Shown here piece by piece: positions 16,841 to 24,724 of a DNA stretch of 64,000 nt. The position numbers and the translations under genes were made by a program. The notes under the pieces were generated by a model. That model was not told the origin of the DNA. It made no database searches and saw only the letters and a list, made by a program, of their open reading frames with translations. The stretch spans positions 27,661-91,660 of the forward strand of contig JAKFVN010000017.1 of NCBI GenBank assembly GCA_021732145.1, read 5' to 3'. The first letter of the stretch is position 1. Each line of letters starts with the position of its first letter. The DNA is from Alphaproteobacteria bacterium (GTDB taxonomy: Bacteria; Pseudomonadota; Alphaproteobacteria; UBA9219; RGZA01).

Positions 16841-18880
16841 ATGTCTGACTCAGTATTTTCGCGGTTCAAGGATCTTGTTGGGGGTAGTAGTCCGAAAGAC
16901 GGCCCAGCAGATGCCTCACATGCTGGTGGGCAACAGCCGTTGCCTGAACAAGTAGCTCGTCCGCGTAAACCCCCCGAACCAAATGGTTTAGCCCCTCCCA
17001 ATCCTGCACAGCGTGAACGTCCTCCTGTCCAATCGCGCGGCGCGACCTTAAAAGATAATGCGGAAGAAAAACCCCCCATAGGGCAGCAAGCAACCGTAAA
17101 AAAGCCGGGTGAAGAAAAACGGCCGCGCGGGCCAATGGCCGCTGCTGTGCAATCGCCCACCGGCGCAGATAAAAAAGCATCATCAGAAGAAGGCGAAACA
17201 CATAGCGAAGAAGATGCACCAATTGTATTCGAAGGCAATTTGCTGACCGCGGTTGGCAGCAATATTAAAATTCCGCAGGAATCCAGAAATCTTTGCGCAC
17301 TGTTTGATACAGGCCTATGGCTTGTTTCAGCAAGCCACAGGAATTCGCCGCTTGTCACATCGGTTGCCGCCACCGCGCGGCGCATGGGCTTTCAGGTTGG
17401 CCCGGCGCGGCTTGTAACCCCGGACGTTATTAAGGCTGCCTATAATTATTTTGAACGTCAGGTTTCAACCCTGCGCCTTGATGAAAACTCCGTTCGCCGT
17501 CAAATCGTGCGTACGCTTGCGGCAGGCGCAGAAAGTGGCGCAAACGATATTCATATTGAAGCCAGCGGCGGCCGCACCAAGGTTGAATTCCGTATTGATG
17601 GCACGCTGCGCCTTTGGGAAACATGGACGCAAAAAGAAGGCGAGCAATATCTTTCTGCCGTTTATTCGCACTCATCCGGACAATCAGGCGCAACGGCAAA
17701 CTGGCTTGAGCCCCAAGCGGCCATGCTAACACATGGTTCAGGCCCTGATACCATTGCATTGCCGGATGGCGTGTTGGCAGTTCGCTGTCAATGGGTTCCG
17801 CTTGCTGATGGTGGCCGTTATCTGAATATGCGTTTGCAATATGATAGCTCGCGCATCTTTGGGGAGAATTTTATTCAATCCGATGTGGATAGCCTTGGTT
17901 TCAATCAGGAACAAACGGATATCATCCGTTACTTGCGCCGCGTTCCGGGCGGCATGCGTATTTTCTCAGGGCCCGTGAACCAAGGTAAAACGACAACGCT
18001 TCGCGTGGTGCTCAATCGCCATATGGCCGAAACCAACATGGAGCAGAAATGCTATATGATTGAAGATCCGCCCGAAGGCGGTGTTATCGGGGCCAGCCAA
18101 ATCGGCGTGTCGGCAACGGTAAAAGACGAACAACGCGATAGAAGTTTTGCAGAAATCATGCGGTGCATTTTGCGTCTCGATCCAAACATCGTGATGCTTG
18201 GCGAAACCCGCGACTTGCAGACCGCCAAGTTCATTTTCCGTCTGGCGCTAACGGGTCGCCAGGTTTACACAACCATCCACGTTTACGCTGCGATTGCCAT
18301 TCCACAGCGTCTGCGCGACTTAGGCGCAGAGCCTTATCTGGTCTATGATCACCATTTGCTGGTGGGCTTAATCTGTCAGCGCTTGCTGCGCGGCCTTTGC
18401 CCGCATTGTCGTATTCCAGCCAGCACCAAGATGAATGACACAGCGCATGAAACTGTTTTGCGCCGTGTACGCGCTGGCCTTGCAATCATGAAAGCATCGC
18501 GCCATCTGATACGCGAAGATGCTGACCCGTTTGATTACATTGAAGAACCCGATATGCGCGGCGTTTACTTCGTCAACCCGCAAGGATGCCGTCATTGCTT
18601 TCAAGGCCGCCAGGGCCGCAGCATTGTTGCGGAAACTGTTGCAACAGATGCGCGTTTGATGGCGCTGCTGTCGGAAAACAAGCTTGAGGAAGCAGCTAAA
18701 TACTGGCTATCACCATTTGGCCTTAACGGTATTTCAATGCTGTGGCATGGCCTTGAAAAAATCCGTGATGGCGTTGTATCGCCTTTTGACTCGGAACAGG
18801 AAGTCGGGCCTTGCGCAACGGATCGCGAAATACGAATGGTAGAAGAACGTTTAGGAAAAAAAGATAAATGGATGACCTAA
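16841..18880 (+). CDS. pilQ: PilQ-like type IVb pilus extension ATPase
   Basis: The protein has 679 aa, longer than R64 PilQ (roughly 500). The first 130 residues are Pro/Lys/Glu-rich and probably unstructured. A GspE-type N2 domain follows, then the ATPase core: Walker A GPVNQGKTTTL (about 376-386), Walker B IVMLGETRD and the His-box TTIHVYAA. Zinc-binding cysteine pairs near the C terminus (GLCPHCR and GCRHCFQGR) are typical of GspE/PilB ATPases. The usual PTGSGKTT of the P-loop is here PVNQGKTT, which keeps the essential GKT. It drives pilus polymerisation with PilR. Confidence 0.9.
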   Translation: MSDSVFSRFKDLVGGSSPKDGPADASHAGGQQPLPEQVARPRKPPEPNGLAPPNPAQRERPPVQSRGATLKDNAEEKPPIGQQATVKKPGEEKRPRGPMAAAVQSPTGADKKASSEEGETHSEEDAPIVFEGNLLTAVGSNIKIPQESRNLCALFDTGLWLVSASHRNSPLVTSVAATARRMGFQVGPARLVTPDVIKAAYNYFERQVSTLRLDENSVRRQIVRTLAAGAESGANDIHIEASGGRTKVEFRIDGTLRLWETWTQKEGEQYLSAVYSHSSGQSGATANWLEPQAAMLTHGSGPDTIALPDGVLAVRCQWVPLADGGRYLNMRLQYDSSRIFGENFIQSDVDSLGFNQEQTDIIRYLRRVPGGMRIFSGPVNQGKTTTLRVVLNRHMAETNMEQKCYMIEDPPEGGVIGASQIGVSATVKDEQRDRSFAEIMRCILRLDPNIVMLGETRDLQTAKFIFRLALTGRQVYTTIHVYAAIAIPQRLRDLGAEPYLVYDHHLLVGLICQRLLRGLCPHCRIPASTKMNDTAHETVLRRVRAGLAIMKASRHLIREDADPFDYIEEPDMRGVYFVNPQGCRHCFQGRQGRSIVAETVATDARLMALLSENKLEEAAKYWLSPFGLNGISMLWHGLEKIRDGVVSPFDSEQEVGPCATDREIRMVEERLGKKDKWMT

Positions 18881-19953
18881 GACGCAAATTTAATATGTGG
18901 ATGCTGCGCAATAATCGTAAATTGCGTTTCCGCATTTATCGCAAGCTGCAAGGCATGCTTGCAATGAATGAAGCGCTGTCACGCGCGCTTGAACGCCTTT
19001 GGTACAACTCATCCGATATGGGCCGCCACCCGGAGCGCCCATCTGCGATGGCATTGCAAGAATGGCTAAAGCGCGATAGGGCAGGGGAAACACTTTCCGA
19101 AGCGATGAATGACTGGGTGCCATCGGCCGAACTGTACATGATCCGCGCAGGTGAAGAATCCGGACAGGTATCAAATGCCATGCTCGCGATTATGCATGTG
19201 GGCGATAGCGCGCAGCGAATGCGCAGCGCGATTATTCAAGCGGTTTCATATCCTTTATTTATGATGGCGTTGCTGGCAGGTGTGTTCTGGCTGTTCGGCG
19301 TGAACCTGATTGAAAACATGCGCAAGGCCGCGCCTAAAAAAGTGCTTGATGCGATGAGCGGTATTGCGGATGTGTCTGATTTTGTGATGCAAAACGGCAT
19401 TCTTTTAGTCATCATAATTGTCGGCACCATATTTTTTATCGCCGGCAGCATGCCGTATTGGAAAGGCAGCCTGCGGGTCAAGTTTGATAAATATCCGCCT
19501 TGGGCATGGTATCGCGTCTGGCAGGGCAGCTCGTTCCTCTTGGGCCTCTCCGCGCTTCTTAAAGCGCAAGTGCCATTGAAGCGCGCAGTAGAAATTCTGG
19601 AGGAGGAAGCAACGCCGTGGCTGCGTGAGCGCTTGCACTCCGCGCGTGAAGAAATTTTGCGTGGCCGCAATATGGGTGAAGCATTGCGTGCCGGCGGTTT
19701 TGAATTTCCTGATCCGCAAGTGGCGCTTGACTTGGAGATTTTATCCGAGCGTTCTGACGTGGGTTCGATTATCGACGTTGTGACCAAGGAGTGGATTGAA
19801 GAGCAAATTGAAGTGCTCACTATTCAGGCAGGATTCGTCCGTACTGGTGGCTTGATCTGTGTCGGTGGCGTTATTGCTTGGGCCATGATGTCTATTTTGC
19901 GAATCACTACCATCCTCAGCGATATGCAAAATTCAGGCAGTACAGCCTTTTAA
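18868..19953 (+). CDS. pilR: PilR-like inner-membrane platform protein (GspF/PilC family)
   Basis: The protein has 361 aa and overlaps the pilQ end by 13 bases. It has two T2SSF domains: cytoplasmic helices (about 20-120, with LYMIRAGEESGQVSNAM, the GEExG motif), hydrophobic helices at about 130-150 and 172-192, a second helical domain (LKRAVEILEEEATPWLRERL) and a final helix near the C terminus (GLICVGGVIAWAMMSILRI). Proteins of this family turn with the ATPase to add pilin subunits. The two genes are translationally coupled. Confidence 0.9.
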   Translation: MDDLRRKFNMWMLRNNRKLRFRIYRKLQGMLAMNEALSRALERLWYNSSDMGRHPERPSAMALQEWLKRDRAGETLSEAMNDWVPSAELYMIRAGEESGQVSNAMLAIMHVGDSAQRMRSAIIQAVSYPLFMMALLAGVFWLFGVNLIENMRKAAPKKVLDAMSGIADVSDFVMQNGILLVIIIVGTIFFIAGSMPYWKGSLRVKFDKYPPWAWYRVWQGSSFLLGLSALLKAQVPLKRAVEILEEEATPWLRERLHSAREEILRGRNMGEALRAGGFEFPDPQVALDLEILSERSDVGSIIDVVTKEWIEEQIEVLTIQAGFVRTGGLICVGGVIAWAMMSILRITTILSDMQNSGSTAF

Positions 19954-20136
19954 AAAGCGGTTTTTTACCCGGTTCCACCCCCCGGTATGGCTACCAAGCT
20001 ATTAACCCTATTTAGTTTTTAATAGAGACAATCAGCGCCTAAATTGGTAACACTAAATTAATAAGCGTTGGGTAGGCTCGCTTATGGCTTATAAAACCCC
20101 CACCTGCCTATCATTATGTCCCTTGCGGAGGAATTA

Positions 20137-20712
20137 ATGCAAACGACTGTCACCACACATGAAACCCGTGCTTCTCAGCAAGCTGGTTTTAACTTAATCG
20201 AAGCCGCGATTGTTCTTGGGATTGTTGGTCTTATCGTGGGTGGTATTTGGGCTGCTGCTGCATCGGCTTATGAAAACATGCGCCAGCAAACCGCATCAAA
20301 GAATTTGCTTTCATTTGCACAAAATGTCCGCGGCTTTTATTCAAATAGCGGTGCAACCGCTATTGATACCAGCGTAACCAACGCAATTACCCAAGGCCTT
20401 GTTCCTTCCGATATGCGTTCAGGTACAACCGCTGCTGTCAGTCCTTGGGCAACCCCCGTTACCATTAACACTGGCGCCATCAATGGCATCAATGTATTCG
20501 GCGTATTATTTTCTGGCCTTAACCGCCAGACCTGCATCAACCTCATCTTGCGTAATACCAACGCATCAAATGGTTCGGGCCTGATTGCGGTGGGTGGTAC
20601 TGCAACCATTCCTACAACAGAATCCACATTCCCGCTGACATCCGCAGCGGCAACAACGCTTTGCGCTACCACTACGGGTAATGCGCCAAGCTTCTGGTTC
20701 AGCATCAACTAA
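20137..20712 (+). CDS. pilS: PilS-like type IVb major pilin, copy 1
   Basis: The prepilin has 191 aa, started at the ATG at 20137, seven bases after a clear GGAGG site; an in-frame ATG at 20116 lies before that site and is not used. The class IVb leader is followed by the cleavage site QQAG|FNLIEAAIVLG between residues 17 and 18, with the required Glu at +5. The hydrophobic assembly helix continues (LIVGGIWAAAASAYENM). The C-terminal region has two cysteines (RQTCIN and TTLCAT) that probably form the D-loop disulfide. About 180 bases separate it from pilR, so it may have its own strong promoter. Confidence 0.92.
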   Translation: MQTTVTTHETRASQQAGFNLIEAAIVLGIVGLIVGGIWAAAASAYENMRQQTASKNLLSFAQNVRGFYSNSGATAIDTSVTNAITQGLVPSDMRSGTTAAVSPWATPVTINTGAINGINVFGVLFSGLNRQTCINLILRNTNASNGSGLIAVGGTATIPTTESTFPLTSAAATTLCATTTGNAPSFWFSIN

Positions 20713-20737
20713 TGATTGCCAATACATGGAAAACAAC

Positions 20738-21316
20738 ATGCAAGCATCTACTGCTGAATACACCCGCACATCTCCTGCCAGGGAAGCCGGCTTTAACTTA
20801 ATCGAAGCTGCGATTGTTCTTGGGATTGTTGGTCTTATCGTGGGTGGCATTTGGGCTGCTGCTGCATCTGCTTATGAAAACATGCGCCAGCAAAGTGCAT
20901 CCAAAAACATGCTGGCATTCGCGCAGAATGTTCGCAATTTTTATTCCAACGGCGGCGCGACATCGATTGACACCAGCATGACCAATGCAATCACGCAGGG
21001 CCTAGTTCCGCCTGACATGCGTGTTGGAACGACGGCTGCCATAAGTTCATGGGCAACGCCGGTTACCATCGACACGGGCGCTATTAACAGCATCAACGTG
21101 TTTGGCATCATCTTCACTGGCCTCAACCGTCAAACCTGCATTAACCTTATTGTACGTAACACCAACGCATCACAAGGCTCAGGCCTTATCTCGGTGGGCA
21201 GTAGCTCAACGATTCCAACAACGGAAGGTACGTTCCCAATAACGACTGCTGCTGCAACGACATTGTGCGCCACAGCAACGGGTAATAACCCCAGCTTCTG
21301 GTTCAGCATCAACTAG
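20738..21316 (+). CDS. PilS-like type IVb pilin, copy 2
   Basis: The prepilin has 192 aa, started at the ATG at 20738 so that the leader aligns with copy 1 (MQAST versus MQTTV). The cleavage site REAG|FNLIEAAIVLG lies between residues 18 and 19, with Glu at +5 and the same cysteine positions (RQTCIN and TTLCAT). It lies 25 bases after copy 1. The DNA for the assembly helix is nearly identical between the two (four silent differences over about 115 bases), while the head domains differ more. It may be a second major subunit or a variant that replaces copy 1. Confidence 0.92.
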   Translation: MQASTAEYTRTSPAREAGFNLIEAAIVLGIVGLIVGGIWAAAASAYENMRQQSASKNMLAFAQNVRNFYSNGGATSIDTSMTNAITQGLVPPDMRVGTTAAISSWATPVTIDTGAINSINVFGIIFTGLNRQTCINLIVRNTNASQGSGLISVGSSSTIPTTEGTFPITTAAATTLCATATGNNPSFWFSIN

Positions 21317-21435
21317 GTTTTTTTCAGATTTAAGGTAAACAGATAAGGGCACTTGTTGCGTGGCAGCTCCCTATTTTCATGCCGCATGCGCTTTTTTATT
21401 TCAATGTTAAGGCAAATAAAACATAATCAAGCTGC

Positions 21436-21966
21436 ATGTTTATGTTCACCTTTTCAGTGATTACAATTTCGATTGTCGGTCTGTTTCTCCAGATTGTTAC
21501 GACGCTTACATCCTATTTACTAAGCGTGCAAATGGGGCTCGGCCAACAACTGCTTGCATGGCATTCCATGGCATTTGCCTATGCCTGCACAACGGCCGGG
21601 CTTGCCGAGCCCGATGGCGGCACGGTGACGATTAACGAGGTTGCCCGCGCCAGCCAGCTTGCGGGCAGTTATCAATGGAACACTGTATTTTTTACGGGAA
21701 CCTATGCAGGTGCCACGCGGCGCATGATTGTGACGTATGTTACCCCGGCAGAAAAACCACTTGGCTTTTCATCCTATGATGTCGCGCGCCAGCTGACCAA
21801 GGTCACCATCAAGCAAAATTTCACTTATGGCCGCAGTACGGCCGGGCAAACGACCACATTCACAACCTATGATGGCAATGTGCCCTCTGCGATTATCATT
21901 GGCGGATTACCAGCGGCTGTGGTGGCCAATTCTGTCGTGCTTGTCAGTGATGCAACCTGTAACTAA
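21436..21966 (+). CDS. Single-span membrane protein in the pil operon (PilM-like?)
   Basis: The protein has 176 aa. An N-terminal hydrophobic helix (TFSVITISIVGLFLQIVTTLT, about 4-26) lacks the G|F prepilin cleavage motif. A periplasmic domain follows, with TVTINEVARASQLAGSY and GATRRMIVTYVTPA, and a C-terminal pair of beta-like stretches ending SDATCN. R64-type pil operons contain PilM, a short protein with an N-terminal membrane helix and unknown role, and this gene fits that description in size and layout. I cannot confirm homology by eye. It sits between pilS copy 2 and the adhesin. Confidence 0.65.
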   Translation: MFMFTFSVITISIVGLFLQIVTTLTSYLLSVQMGLGQQLLAWHSMAFAYACTTAGLAEPDGGTVTINEVARASQLAGSYQWNTVFFTGTYAGATRRMIVTYVTPAEKPLGFSSYDVARQLTKVTIKQNFTYGRSTAGQTTTFTTYDGNVPSAIIIGGLPAAVVANSVVLVSDATCN

Positions 21967-21998
21967 AGTAGTCTCATAAACCAAAAAAGGGTGTTGCC

Positions 21999-23378
21999 AT
22001 GAAACCATTCATTCAAACACAACGCGCGATGCGTAATTTCAATCGTGGTTTTACGCTGATTGAATTGGTCATTGTCCTAGGTATTACCGGTTTGATCTTT
22101 TCAGGGCTTTGGGGCCTGCTTACCAGTGGCAGCACGGCGCTGCAAGCGCAATCGGCGGCGCAGCAATACCGTCAGGTCATTGAAGCGATGCGCAAATATG
22201 TGGCAAGTGGCGTGTATGCTGCTGAAGCGGATGGCACTTTTGTTGCCGTGCCGCCAACAATCGCAGATTTGAAAACCGCCAATTTGCTGCCTGCCAATTT
22301 CAATACAACTGATGCATATGGCAACGCAATTACTACCGCTGTAAACACGATTTCTGCTTCACGCATGCAATGGCGCTTTGTGGTGTATTCAGGTACCAGA
22401 GCGGCTACGCCAACCGTACTGCTCCCTGATAAGGTGGGGGCACAAATTTCATCGCTGATTGGTAGTGAAGGCGGCTTTGTGTACGCCAACGCAACCGATG
22501 GTTGCGCTGCATCTGCGGCTGCAGCAATTATCACTGCCTGCGGCGCGTTTAACTCGTTTGCCATGCCTCTGGCTGATTTCAACATTCTGGCAGGTAGAGG
22601 CCGTATTGTTGCACAGGCCTATACTGTAGATAGCAATACCGGTACGGCGCCTTGGCTCTACCGCAAGGCATCCACCAGTGCCGAACAGCGTACCATGCAG
22701 GAAAACATGTTGTTCAACGCGGGTCTTTCGCTCTCCATGCAAACCAGTAACATCCTGATGGGCAATGGCAACATCATCATGGGTGGCACAGGCAGCATAT
22801 CGATGGGTGCAGCAAACGGCGCAACATCCGGCGCGACGGGTGCTCTCTACATGGGCGGCGCTGGCATACGAAACGTAACCCAAATCAATCAAGGCCCTGC
22901 TTCGGGCCAACCCAATTTGTCGATTTTCGCCAACAATCTTGCCATGACATCCAATACCAGCATCGACGTGGTCAGTGGATCCACGTTCAACGTCAGCACG
23001 ACTTCGGGTTCAGCAGCGACACTTTCAATTGTTGGTCGAGGCACGGCGGATACGTTTGAAGCCGGTAAGTTCATTTATACGTCTGATGTCAATACAAAGG
23101 AAAATCTGCGGCCAATTGAAAATGCATTAAGCCGCGTGTTGCAGCTTCGCGGCATGAATTATGATTGGAAAGGAACGCACGGTTCCGATATGGGCCTGAT
23201 AGCGCAGGATGTGCAAAAGGTCTTCCCCGAACTTGTTACCAGAATTTCGGATAAACGATTGGGTGTGGATTATCCCAAGATGATTGCGCCAATCGTTGAA
23301 GCCATCCGCCAGCTTAAGATGGAAAACGATGCCCTGCGCGCCAAGGTGGACGAGCTGGAGAAGCAGAAGGCCAAGTAG
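21999..23378 (+). CDS. PilV-like minor pilin/adhesin with C-terminal peptidase S74 chaperone domain
   Basis: The protein has 459 aa. A prepilin leader ends at NFNRG|FTLIELVIVLG (cleavage 17/18, Glu at +5), so it is a substrate of the pilin peptidase. A pilin head follows, then Gly/Asn/Ser-rich repeats with a phage-fibre look (ILMGNGNIIMGGTGSISMG). The C-terminal 98 residues match the S74 intramolecular chaperone: the expected self-cleavage serine is Ser362 with Lys367 in TSDVNTKENLRPI, followed by YDWKG and IAQDVQKVFPELV, and a terminal coiled coil (IRQLKMENDALRAKVDELE). In R64, PilV is the tip adhesin that recognises the recipient. Confidence 0.9.
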   Translation: MKPFIQTQRAMRNFNRGFTLIELVIVLGITGLIFSGLWGLLTSGSTALQAQSAAQQYRQVIEAMRKYVASGVYAAEADGTFVAVPPTIADLKTANLLPANFNTTDAYGNAITTAVNTISASRMQWRFVVYSGTRAATPTVLLPDKVGAQISSLIGSEGGFVYANATDGCAASAAAAIITACGAFNSFAMPLADFNILAGRGRIVAQAYTVDSNTGTAPWLYRKASTSAEQRTMQENMLFNAGLSLSMQTSNILMGNGNIIMGGTGSISMGAANGATSGATGALYMGGAGIRNVTQINQGPASGQPNLSIFANNLAMTSNTSIDVVSGSTFNVSTTSGSAATLSIVGRGTADTFEAGKFIYTSDVNTKENLRPIENALSRVLQLRGMNYDWKGTHGSDMGLIAQDVQKVFPELVTRISDKRLGVDYPKMIAPIVEAIRQLKMENDALRAKVDELEKQKAK

Positions 23379-23406
23379 CCCTTATAATACAAGAGTATTC
23401 AGGCAT

Positions 23407-23443
23407 AAAAAAACACCGACATTTTGGATGACGGTGTTTTTTG
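23407..23443. terminator. Bidirectional terminator between the pil operon and a convergent gene
   Basis: An 11-bp stem (AAAAAACACCG at 23408-23418 with CGGTGTTTTTT at 23432-23442) encloses a 13-base loop. It has A-runs on one side and T-runs on the other, so it works in both directions. It ends the adhesin transcript on the plus strand and the gene at 23461-23853 on the minus strand. Confidence 0.9.
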
Positions 23444-23460
23444 ATTCGCGATAAAAACGC

Positions 23461-23853
23461 TTAGTTTTGCTTCTGGTCAACATAGCGCGTGCAGTTCATT
23501 TCGCACTTGTTGCCTTCATCGCCTGATTTCTTCACGCAGCAAACTGCCCATACGTTAAAGCCGCTTTGGTTTTTAACGGCACGGTCTGACAATACGCAAT
23601 TTTCGTATTCGCCGCTTAAGCGGAAATTCGACATCACATTTTCATTGATATTAAAGCGCTGAGCAATGCATGAATTTGCAGCAGCAATGATTTCGGACTG
23701 GCTGGTTTTTAATTGGTCGCACTCAAAGCTTGCTTCCGTGCAATAGGATGTACCCATTTGGATGGCAGATTTTGTAAAGTCGCCATCAGCCTTCGCAGTG
23801 TTTGAAAGACCAACAATCAATGCAAGAGCTAGTAATAGATGTGTGAAGCGCAT
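23461..23853 (-). CDS. Small exported cysteine-rich protein
   Basis: The protein has 130 aa with a clear signal peptide (residues 1-22, ALIVGLSNTAKA|DG). The mature part has many cysteines, including SYCTEASFEC, ANSCIAQ, YENCVL, AVCCVK and KCEMNCTRY, so it is probably a compact disulfide-bonded periplasmic or secreted protein. It is convergent with the adhesin gene, has its own promoter region (upstream AT-rich stretch 23867-23910) and lies between two pilus loci. I recognise no family. The nearby CPHC isomerase could help it fold, but that is speculation. Confidence 0.7.
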   Translation of the reverse strand: MRFTHLLLALALIVGLSNTAKADGDFTKSAIQMGTSYCTEASFECDQLKTSQSEIIAAANSCIAQRFNINENVMSNFRLSGEYENCVLSDRAVKNQSGFNVWAVCCVKKSGDEGNKCEMNCTRYVDQKQN

Positions 23854-23951
23854 AGGGATCTCCAGAAAAGTTCTAATACTATCTATAAGAACAGTTTCTT
23901 AACAAAATATAAAGGCCAAATGAGGGCGAAAACAGGCGGTTTCGTGAGGCA

Positions 23952-24428
23952 TTGCCTATTCCTTATGCGTTATTTTATCAAGACTCCGCGATAGAAGTCA
24001 GGCCGAGTAGTTTATTTGCGGGTGGATTGCCCGATTTATATCAGGGTTTTGACAGATGTTTTTACGGACAAAAATCCGGAAAACTGCAAAGAAGTTGCAG
24101 CCAATGTTTTATTCAAAATGAATCGTTAAGTACGTTGCGTGGTGCATTGCATTTTAGGCGTCATTTCAAACTAACCGGTCTAATGCATGGCCGCGAACAG
24201 GCACTTTTGCAAATGCTGGAATTACAGCTGACTAGGCAATTTTGGGTGCAAAGCACACCAAGATTGCATCAAGTTTTATCAAAAAATCCAATCAATCTGC
24301 CGCTAGTTTTCATCGAAAACTGCTTGGGTACTAACCAGTTTCATTTACTGATGCTTAAACGAAGAAGCGCTAAATTTAGTCCATCGCCGGAATACCCCGG
24401 TATGTTTTACGGAGGAAGTATATTATGA
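23952..24428 (+). CDS. Doubtful ORF in the leader upstream of flp
   Basis: This 158-codon ORF ends inside the flp start codon (ATGA overlap). It has no evident ribosome binding site, no signal peptide and no recognisable domain, but also no obvious low-quality stretch; some segments look protein-like (QALLQMLELQLTRQFWVQ). The 571-base interval 23854-24424 otherwise holds the promoter of the minus-strand gene and the leader of flp, ending in a strong GGAGG ribosome binding site at 24411. I list it because nothing else fills the gap, and think it more likely to be non-coding leader than a gene. Confidence 0.25.
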   Translation: MPIPYALFYQDSAIEVRPSSLFAGGLPDLYQGFDRCFYGQKSGKLQRSCSQCFIQNESLSTLRGALHFRRHFKLTGLMHGREQALLQMLELQLTRQFWVQSTPRLHQVLSKNPINLPLVFIENCLGTNQFHLLMLKRRSAKFSPSPEYPGMFYGGSIL

Positions 24429-24604
24429 AAAATTTAATCGCACGCTTTATTAAAAATGAATCTGGCGCAACCGCTATCGAATACGGCCTGATTGCAGCCC
24501 TCATTTCAGTTGTGATGGTAAGCGTTCTCGTAGCCCTTGGACCTGAAATCAAAGCAACATTCCAAGACGTGCAAACCAATCTCGCAAGCCGCTCATCGCT
24601 CTAA
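24425..24604 (+). CDS. flp: Flp/Tad major pilin
   Basis: The prepilin has 59 aa. It opens with the Flp pattern MKNLIARFIKNESGATAIEY, where cleavage is expected just after the glycine (SG|ATAIEYGL) and the Glu-Tyr pair is the hallmark of Flp subunits. A hydrophobic helix follows (LIAALISVVMVSVLVAL), then a short polar tail. It has a very good GGAGG site. Flp subunits polymerise into long bundled fibrils for tight adherence. A hairpin follows directly after the gene, so flp is probably expressed more than the cpa genes downstream. Confidence 0.93.
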   Translation: MKNLIARFIKNESGATAIEYGLIAALISVVMVSVLVALGPEIKATFQDVQTNLASRSSL

Positions 24605-24638
24605 ACAGGCGAGAAAGCTCTTCCCCGTGTATCCAAGT

Positions 24639-24659
24639 GGGCACCCGTCAAGGGTGCCC
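24639..24659 (+). terminator. Hairpin after flp (attenuator or mRNA stabiliser)
   Basis: An 8-bp GC-rich stem (GGGCACCC at 24639-24646 with GGGTGCCC at 24652-24659) has a 5-base loop and lies between flp and cpaA. No T-tract follows, so it is more likely to protect the flp mRNA 3' end or allow partial read-through into cpaA than to end transcription fully. Confidence 0.6.
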
Positions 24660-24724
24660 GCAGGATGCAAGGAGCGAAATCCTAAACGGGAAGCTAGCTT
24701 ATTTCTTGAAAGGTTTGTTGGGTT

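Noticed and set aside
21999..23460. R64-type shufflon and Rci recombinase at the adhesin C terminus
   Set aside because: No inverted 19-bp type repeats, partial adhesin segments or tyrosine recombinase gene are seen.
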